Assembly: GCA_910589015.1 (NCBI GenBank)
Contig: CAJUSA010000001.1
Span: forward strand, 1-64,000
Direction of reading: 5' to 3'
Source of the DNA: an uncultured Christensenellaceae bacterium
Lineage (GTDB): Bacteria; Bacillota; Clostridia; Christensenellales; Borkfalkiaceae
Length of the DNA: 64,000 nt
Shown here: piece after piece, positions 59,302 through 64,000 of the stretch
Numbering within the stretch: the first letter of the stretch is position 1
Layout of the letters: every line of letters starts with the position of its first letter
The notes under the pieces: generated by a model
Databases searched by the model: none
The model's input: only the letters and a program-made list of their open reading frames with translations
What the model was told of the DNA's origin: nothing
Translations under genes and position numbers: made by a program

Positions 59302-60822
59302 ATGAAGATTAAAAAACAGCTCGCCGCCGTTTCCATGCTGCTTTCCGCCGTGTTGCTTGGCGCAGTCGGCTGCGGCGGGAGCGACGGACTTGTCGATCAG
59401 CACCCGAACGATAAAGATTTTTCCGGTCTTCGTTCGGCAAGCGCGCAAGAAAACGCTTACGAATACGACCGTTTTTTCCTGCCTGAAAAGGATTCGAGCG
59501 CGCAACCGTACGTCGGCGACACGATGCCTTATTATGAGGACGGAACCTATTACGTTTATTATCTCAAAGACGGCGGCGATTCTTATAACCATTCGATCTA
59601 TCTCGCCACAACCGAAGATTTTGTCACCTGGGAAGAAACCCAGAAAGTCGTGCTCGAAGCCGACCGCGGCAGCGCGCAGGATAGCTGGATCGGTACGGGT
59701 TCGGTCGTGAAGGTCGGACAAAAATATTATTTCTTCTACACGGGGCATTCCTTCTCGTCGACGGCGACTTACGCCGAAACGATCATGGTTGCCGAAGGCT
59801 CGAGCCCGACGTCGTTTACCAAAAAAGCGAACTGGCAGATCGTGCCCGACGATTCGCTGGGGCAGAGGCAGGATTTCCGCGATCCGCAGGCGTATTACGA
59901 TGAGGCAAGCGATACGATCACGCTTACCGTAACGGCGGCGCAGGGCGGCGTGGCGCGTATCCTCAAATATACGCTCAAAGGCGATCTGACGAACGTAAAA
60001 TACGGCGGAATCATCTTTACCAACCCCGAAAACGAAACGGTGGATTGCTATAATCTCGAATGCAGCGACACCTTCCGCATCGGCGACAAATGGTATCTCA
60101 CGTTTTCCGCGCAGGACGATACGATGTGGTATACCTCGGCGGATACGCAGTACGGGCCGTATACCGCCACCCCGAAACGGCTCGACGGCAAGATTTTTTA
60201 TGCGGCGAAGCACGCTTCCGACGGTCAAAATACCTATCTTATCGGTTGGGCGCGTCGGTCGGAATCGCCTTCTTCCACGCAGGACGTGGCGGCATGGGCG
60301 GGCAATATGATCGCGCAGAAAGTCGTTTCCGACGGCAAGGGCGGAATCTGTCTCGCGCCCGTCGATGCGTATTTGCAGAATACGGTGGGGCGCAAGCTGA
60401 TCGGCAACAGCACGAAGCAATTGAAGTCGGGCGATTACCTTGCCGCGTTCACCTGTCAGGAACGCTATGCCGTTACGGGCGAATTTGAATATAGCGGCAC
60501 GGGCGATTTCGGGTTGGCGTTCGACTATAACGGCAGAAAAGAGAAATACAAGCTCGTTTCGTTCTCGCCTTCGGATCAATCGCTGGGTCTTTCCTTTAAT
60601 GCAGGCGATACGCACATCACTCAGGTTCCCGTATCGCTCGAAGCAAATCAGCGTTATACCTTCACTTATATACAGGAAGGTTCGGTCGGCGTGATGTATC
60701 TCGACGGTCAGATCGCGCTTACCGTCCGCATTTACGGCGCAAGCGGCAGGGCGGTCATGTTGTTTGCGGAAGACAATAACGTCGAATTTTCAAATCTGAA
60801 ACAGTTTACGTATGAATATTAA
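59302..60822 (+). CDS. Exported GH32-like fructan hydrolase (lipoprotein)
   Basis: A 506-residue exported protein with lipobox VGC (Cys about 25). The five-bladed propeller of GH32 is indicated by GDTMPYYEDGTYYVYYL (about residues 72-88), QDFRDPQAYYD (about 191-201) with the transition-state Asp, and NLECSDTF (about 252-259) with the acid/base Glu. The classical WMNDPNG nucleophile motif is replaced by the GDTMP variant seen in some GH32-like levan/inulin enzymes; its Asp is the likely nucleophile. A C-terminal beta-sandwich follows from about 380. It probably trims polymer outside the cell, before import. Exact specificity is open. Confidence 0.8.
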   Translation: MKIKKQLAAVSMLLSAVLLGAVGCGGSDGLVDQHPNDKDFSGLRSASAQENAYEYDRFFLPEKDSSAQPYVGDTMPYYEDGTYYVYYLKDGGDSYNHSIYLATTEDFVTWEETQKVVLEADRGSAQDSWIGTGSVVKVGQKYYFFYTGHSFSSTATYAETIMVAEGSSPTSFTKKANWQIVPDDSLGQRQDFRDPQAYYDEASDTITLTVTAAQGGVARILKYTLKGDLTNVKYGGIIFTNPENETVDCYNLECSDTFRIGDKWYLTFSAQDDTMWYTSADTQYGPYTATPKRLDGKIFYAAKHASDGQNTYLIGWARRSESPSSTQDVAAWAGNMIAQKVVSDGKGGICLAPVDAYLQNTVGRKLIGNSTKQLKSGDYLAAFTCQERYAVTGEFEYSGTGDFGLAFDYNGRKEKYKLVSFSPSDQSLGLSFNAGDTHITQVPVSLEANQRYTFTYIQEGSVGVMYLDGQIALTVRIYGASGRAVMLFAEDNNVEFSNLKQFTYEY

Positions 60823-60835
60823 ACGGTGATCGTCC

Positions 60836-62314
60836 ATGAAAAAGAACAGATCTCATGCAGACGGCAAGAGTGCGACGCAGGCGGCGGACGCATATATCGC
60901 GGCAAATCTTTCCGCCGTGCAACCCTCTTACCGGCATACTTTTCACGCCATGCCGCCGATCGGCTGGATGAACGATCCCAACGGCTTCAACTATGCGTTC
61001 GGGAAGTATCATTTGTTCTATCAGTTTTATCCTTACGGCGCTTCGTGGGATTCCATGCACTGGGGGCATTACACCACGCAGGATTTTATTCACTGGCGTT
61101 TAGAGCCTACGGCGTTGGCGCCCGACGGGACAAACGACAGCGACGGCTGCTTTTCGGGCTCGTCGATCGTGAAAGACAACAAGCTCTATCTCATGTATAC
61201 TTCGGTGCTTGCCGATATTCAAACGCAGTCGCTTGCCGTATCGGCAGACGGCGTGCATTTCGAAAAGCTCGGGGAAGTCATTCCGAGCAGCCGTCTGCCG
61301 CAGGACGCTCTGCGCACGGAATTCCGCGACCCGAAAGTATTCTTGCGCGACGGTGTTTATTATGCGCTGTTGGGTTCGCGCACCGCAAACGGGGAAGGGC
61401 AGATTCTTTTATACCGTTCGCGCGATTTGCTGGAATGGGAATATGTAAACGTCGTAAGGCGCGATCGCTATACAACGCGCGGGATTTACGAATGCCCCGA
61501 TTTATGCGAATTGAACGGAAAGGACGTCATGCTTGCAAGTCCGCAGGGGTATGAAACCAAAGACTGGCGGTATGAAAACTGGCAGTCGGCGATCTATATG
61601 GTGGGGAAGCTCGACGTCGAAAAAGGTACGTTCGAACAGGATTACGAAGACGAAATCGACGGCGGATTTGATTTTTACGCGCCGCAGACGTTAAAAGCGC
61701 CCGACGGTCGTGTGATCATGATCGGTTGGATGCAGATGTGGAGTCGGCGCATGCCCACGGCGCAACACGGCTGGGCGGGTTCGATGATCCTGCCGCGTGA
61801 ATTATCGTTGCAAGAAGGAAAACTCTATCAGCGTCCCGTGCGCGAGTTGAAAGATTACCGTTGGAACGAAGTAAAGCATGCACATAAAATTATCAAAGAG
61901 AAAACCGTACTTGCGGGCGTATGCGGTAAAAAGACCGAACTGCACGTTCTCTTCGATCTGGGGCAAGCCGCGCGGGTCGGCGTCGAGGTGTTCGGCAACA
62001 GGACCCGTTCCGCCAAAATTTACTACGACCGTGCTTCCGATCTCGTTGTGTTCGACCGTTCGGGCATGGGGATCGATATTTCGCACGACGCAAGCGAAAA
62101 AGACGCTTCCGTTCGTTCCGTACGCGTCGACACAGCGGGAAACCGCCTTGAAATGCTGATCCTTCTCGACGTCGTCAGCTGCGAGGTTTTTCTGAACGAC
62201 GGCGAACGCGTCATGACGGGCAACGTTTATTCGGGCGGAACGGATATCTCGTTCTTTGCCGAAAACGGCGAAGCCGAAATCGTCCGTCTTGAAAAATACG
62301 ATATTATCAATTAA
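60836..62314 (+). CDS. Intracellular GH32 beta-fructofuranosidase
   Basis: A 492-residue cytosolic enzyme without signal peptide. All three GH32 acids are canonical: nucleophile Asp47 in GWMNDPNG, FRDP (about residues 163-166) and GIYECPDL (about 219-226, acid/base Glu). Blade motifs FSGSS and WGHYTTQDFIHW also match. A C-terminal beta-sandwich follows from about 350. It should hydrolyse imported oligofructosides or sucrose to fructose for the adjacent kinase. It is the last gene of the operon and lies 13 nt after the exported GH32. Confidence 0.93.
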   Translation: MKKNRSHADGKSATQAADAYIAANLSAVQPSYRHTFHAMPPIGWMNDPNGFNYAFGKYHLFYQFYPYGASWDSMHWGHYTTQDFIHWRLEPTALAPDGTNDSDGCFSGSSIVKDNKLYLMYTSVLADIQTQSLAVSADGVHFEKLGEVIPSSRLPQDALRTEFRDPKVFLRDGVYYALLGSRTANGEGQILLYRSRDLLEWEYVNVVRRDRYTTRGIYECPDLCELNGKDVMLASPQGYETKDWRYENWQSAIYMVGKLDVEKGTFEQDYEDEIDGGFDFYAPQTLKAPDGRVIMIGWMQMWSRRMPTAQHGWAGSMILPRELSLQEGKLYQRPVRELKDYRWNEVKHAHKIIKEKTVLAGVCGKKTELHVLFDLGQAARVGVEVFGNRTRSAKIYYDRASDLVVFDRSGMGIDISHDASEKDASVRSVRVDTAGNRLEMLILLDVVSCEVFLNDGERVMTGNVYSGGTDISFFAENGEAEIVRLEKYDIIN

Positions 62315-62344
62315 ACTTTATTCTTGGCATTTTATCGGATACCC

Positions 62345-62372
62345 CCCCCCGACGGATCGCGTCGGGGGGTTA
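62345..62372. terminator. Terminator of the fructan operon (duplicate of the lacI one)
   Basis: CCCCCCGAC-GGATCGC-GTCGGGGGG, the same stem-loop as at 51574-51598, followed by TTATGTTG. Confidence 0.85.
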
Positions 62373-62441
62373 TGTTGTTGATCGAACGGTCAATCGAAAT
62401 TTGCTGGCGTCGTGAGCGCAGACAAAGTAATCAGGCAAAAT
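62370..62441 (-). pseudogene. Relic of a second LacI-family gene
   Basis: On the minus strand the frame reads NYFILPDYFVCAHDAS, then KFRLTVRSTT and a stop at 62370-62372. The first piece matches LPDCFVCANDAI of the intact regulator, the second its C-terminus SRLIVRQTT, with about 65 residues missing in between. The terminator next to it equals the one at the intact gene. It is therefore the deleted 3' end of a paralogous regulator. Confidence 0.78.
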
Positions 62442-62472
62442 AAAATAATTTCAGTTAAGTTCAAAAACAGTA

Positions 62473-62501
62473 TTGACAAATAAAACAAAATATGTTATAA
62501 T
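62473..62501 (+). promoter_or_regulatory. Promoter of the secreted-protein/ABC locus
   Basis: TTGACA, 17 bp and TATAAT, followed by a 28-nt leader with GGGAGG before ATG 62530. Confidence 0.88.
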
Positions 62502-62529
62502 TTAACAAATCAATCTATGGGAGGTTTTT

Positions 62530-63150
62530 ATGAAAAAAAGTTGTAAATGGTTTGTTTCCGGTTTTGCTATGTTCGTTGCGGTTGTTTGCTTAATGGTATC
62601 ACTGATCATGTTCGATCGAGTTGGGGCAATTTTTGCGCAAAAGGCTTCTGCCGAGCAAATCGTTGTGCCGAATAACGGAACGGCGGAGAATGCGGAAATA
62701 AACGTGCCGCAACCGCATGCACAAAACGAGTTAGTGGTCGTTGATAAGCAAGAGATTTTTCCTGGACAAGGCTGGCTGGTTTTAGATACAGGTTATGCGA
62801 CTAATCCGTCGCTTGCGTTTATCTTGCCGTATTATACGAAATCGACGCAAGAATTGGAGGACACGGGATATACCAAATGTTATATCAGTTTTTATTTTGA
62901 ATTTCAAGAAGCCGGATATGAAGGGAATCAGTATGTAAGGATTCTCGATTCATCCGGAAACGTATTAAAAACTGAAAAATACTTGGTAGATGAAACTTTA
63001 CATGTTTCTACCATTTCCTTTGAAGTGAGCCTTAGTAAATTAGCGTATAAAAACGCTATACTCGTGCAGTTCAATGCCGATGGCTATGGTCGAGATGATT
63101 GGTATGTAAAACAATATCATATGGTAATAAAGTATTATAAAGGTTTATAA
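62530..63150 (+). CDS. Secreted or membrane-anchored protein of unknown function
   Basis: A 206-residue protein. Residues 1-40 form a signal or N-terminal anchor (KSCKWFVSGFAMFVAVVCLMV...), with a possible AQKASA cleavage site near 36-42. A Pro/Asn linker follows, then a beta-rich domain (about residues 65-205) with many aromatic residues (YISFYFEFQEAGYEGNQYV, WYVKQYHMVIKYYKG). It resembles small surface beta-sandwich proteins. AT content is higher than its neighbours, suggesting transfer. It is followed 22 nt later by an ABC exporter gene, so secretion or sensing of an extracellular factor is possible. I do not recognise the family. Confidence 0.62.
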   Translation: MKKSCKWFVSGFAMFVAVVCLMVSLIMFDRVGAIFAQKASAEQIVVPNNGTAENAEINVPQPHAQNELVVVDKQEIFPGQGWLVLDTGYATNPSLAFILPYYTKSTQELEDTGYTKCYISFYFEFQEAGYEGNQYVRILDSSGNVLKTEKYLVDETLHVSTISFEVSLSKLAYKNAILVQFNADGYGRDDWYVKQYHMVIKYYKGL

Positions 63151-63172
63151 CCGTTTTGAATAAGGAATAAAT

Positions 63173-64000
63173 ATGTTACAAGTAAAAAATTTGCGTAAAG
63201 AATACGTAACGAATAAGAGCGTCGTGACTACGGCGCTCGACGGCGTTACGCTGAATTTTCCCGAAACAGGCATGGTTTTTATTCTGGGAAAATCGGGGAG
63301 CGGGAAATCGACTCTGCTCAATCTCTGCGGCGGACTCGATAAGCCGAGTTCGGGCGAAATTATCTTAAACGGCAAAAGCTGCAAGGATTTTAAGGAAAAG
63401 GATTTCGACCTATACCGCAACACGTTTGCAGGGTTCGTTTTTCAAGAATACAATATTGTAGAAGAGTACACCGTGGAAGAGAACGTTGCGCTTGCCTTGG
63501 AATTACAGGGCAAGCGCGACAAGCAAGAGGTCGCAAAAATACTCGAAGAAGCAGACCTTTTTGACCTTGCCGCACGGAAGGCAAACACCCTTTCGGGCGG
63601 GCAAAAACAACGGGTAGCCATCGCGCGCGCGTTGGTGAAACAGCCGCAGATTATTTTAGCGGACGAACCGACGGGCGCGTTGGATTCTCAAACGGGAACG
63701 CAGATATTCGATTTGCTTAAAAAGTATTCCGAAAACAGACTCGTGCTTGTCGTTTCGCACGATCGGGATTTTGCCGAGCGGTATGCCGACCGTATTATCG
63801 AGTTACAAGACGGCAAGGTTCTTTCGGACGTCGTTCGGCTGCCGAACGGGTCTTTCGGCGAGCTTGACGCGCAGCCCGATCCGCCGCTCAAGGAGCAAAG
63901 CGCGGCGTTCTTGCGTGCGCGGCTGCCGTTTCGGCACGCGTTGCGCATGGGGTTCGGTTATTTGAAGAGCAAGCCCGTGCGGCTTGCTTTCTCGATTATT
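63173..64000 (+). CDS. ABC transporter ATPase fused to FtsX-like permease (partial)
   Basis: The frame runs from ATG 63173 (AAGGAA upstream) to the window end without a stop: 276 codons visible. The ATPase domain is complete: Walker A GKSGSGKST (residues 39-47), Q-loop VFQEYNI (89-95), signature LSGGQKQR (140-147), Walker B IILADEPTGALD (160-171) and H-loop SHDRDF. It is of the MacB/LolD type. From about 245 a basic segment and the beginning of a membrane helix (KSKPVRLAFSII) start a fused permease, which is cut off. Such fusions export peptides or respond to antimicrobial peptides. The upstream secreted protein is a likely partner. Confidence 0.85.
   Translation, partial: MLQVKNLRKEYVTNKSVVTTALDGVTLNFPETGMVFILGKSGSGKSTLLNLCGGLDKPSSGEIILNGKSCKDFKEKDFDLYRNTFAGFVFQEYNIVEEYTVEENVALALELQGKRDKQEVAKILEEADLFDLAARKANTLSGGQKQRVAIARALVKQPQIILADEPTGALDSQTGTQIFDLLKKYSENRLVLVVSHDRDFAERYADRIIELQDGKVLSDVVRLPNGSFGELDAQPDPPLKEQSAAFLRARLPFRHALRMGFGYLKSKPVRLAFSII

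Overview
The window reads as a Bacillota (Clostridia-type) chromosome. Supporting signs are strong GGAGG ribosome-binding sites, TTGACA-17-TATAAT promoters, LplB/LplC-type sugar permeases, KtrAB, lipoproteins with clear lipoboxes, a single-chain PurL of about 1,230 residues, and a PurH function split into a PurO-like IMP cyclohydrolase plus a stand-alone AICAR transformylase. The core genes are GC-rich, while two accessory stretches (about 1-5.3 kb and 8.7-15.0 kb) are visibly richer in AT. I cannot assign a genus.

Layout. 1-5.3 kb is the tail-module end of a decayed prophage: major tail protein, tail-assembly chaperone with a textbook -1 frameshift site, an internally deleted tape-measure gene, distal tail protein, a frameshifted tail-hub gene and a holin-like membrane protein. 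It stops next to a tRNA-Ser and a broken second tRNA-Ser half. 5.8-8.7 kb is core: inorganic pyrophosphatase, an EF-G paralogue and tRNA-Thr. 8.7-11.4 kb is a junkyard of truncated genes (a metallo-beta-lactamase-fold fragment and a second tape-measure fragment). 11.9-15.0 kb is an intact accessory cassette: a divergent XRE repressor-Fic pair facing a four-gene operon of unknown function, with mirrored promoters sharing one operator half-site and a long structured leader. 15.1-25.0 kb is mostly core: three tRNAs, tilS-hpt, a membrane protein, an LRR lipoprotein, repeats, an NCS2 permease, flavodiiron protein plus rubredoxin, and a metallophosphoesterase. 25.0-39.3 kb is the purine operon purE-C-F-M-N-(purO-like)-(AICAR transformylase)-D-L, then fhs and mutY. 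39.3-49.4 kb holds a small XRE/lipoprotein pair, tmk-rimM-trmD, rbgA-rnhB-yraN and a 1,857-residue DUF4011-type SF1 helicase. 49.5-51.6 kb is ktrB-ktrA. 51.6-62.4 kb is a LacI-controlled fructan-utilisation operon. 62.5-64.0 kb starts a secreted-protein/ABC-exporter locus cut by the window edge.

How the genes work together. The purine operon makes IMP. PurN and the AICAR transformylase consume 10-formyl-THF, whose supply begins with Fhs immediately downstream; Hpt and the NCS2 permease are salvage and uptake functions. The fructan operon imports oligofructosides (two permeases and a binding lipoprotein, but no ATPase of its own), captures polymer at the surface with a carbohydrate-binding lipoprotein and a GH32 lipoprotein, cleaves imported sugars with an intracellular GH32, and phosphorylates fructose with a PfkB kinase. 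A decayed second LacI gene with the same terminator lies at the far end of the operon.

The most interesting points are the XRE-Fic/four-gene cassette with its structured leader, the attenuator-like terminator in the purE leader, two composite terminator-promoters, a tRNA-like acceptor/T-arm minihelix between phage genes, the LacI relic flanking the fructan operon, the dense hairpin region before fhs, and several near-leaderless transcription starts.
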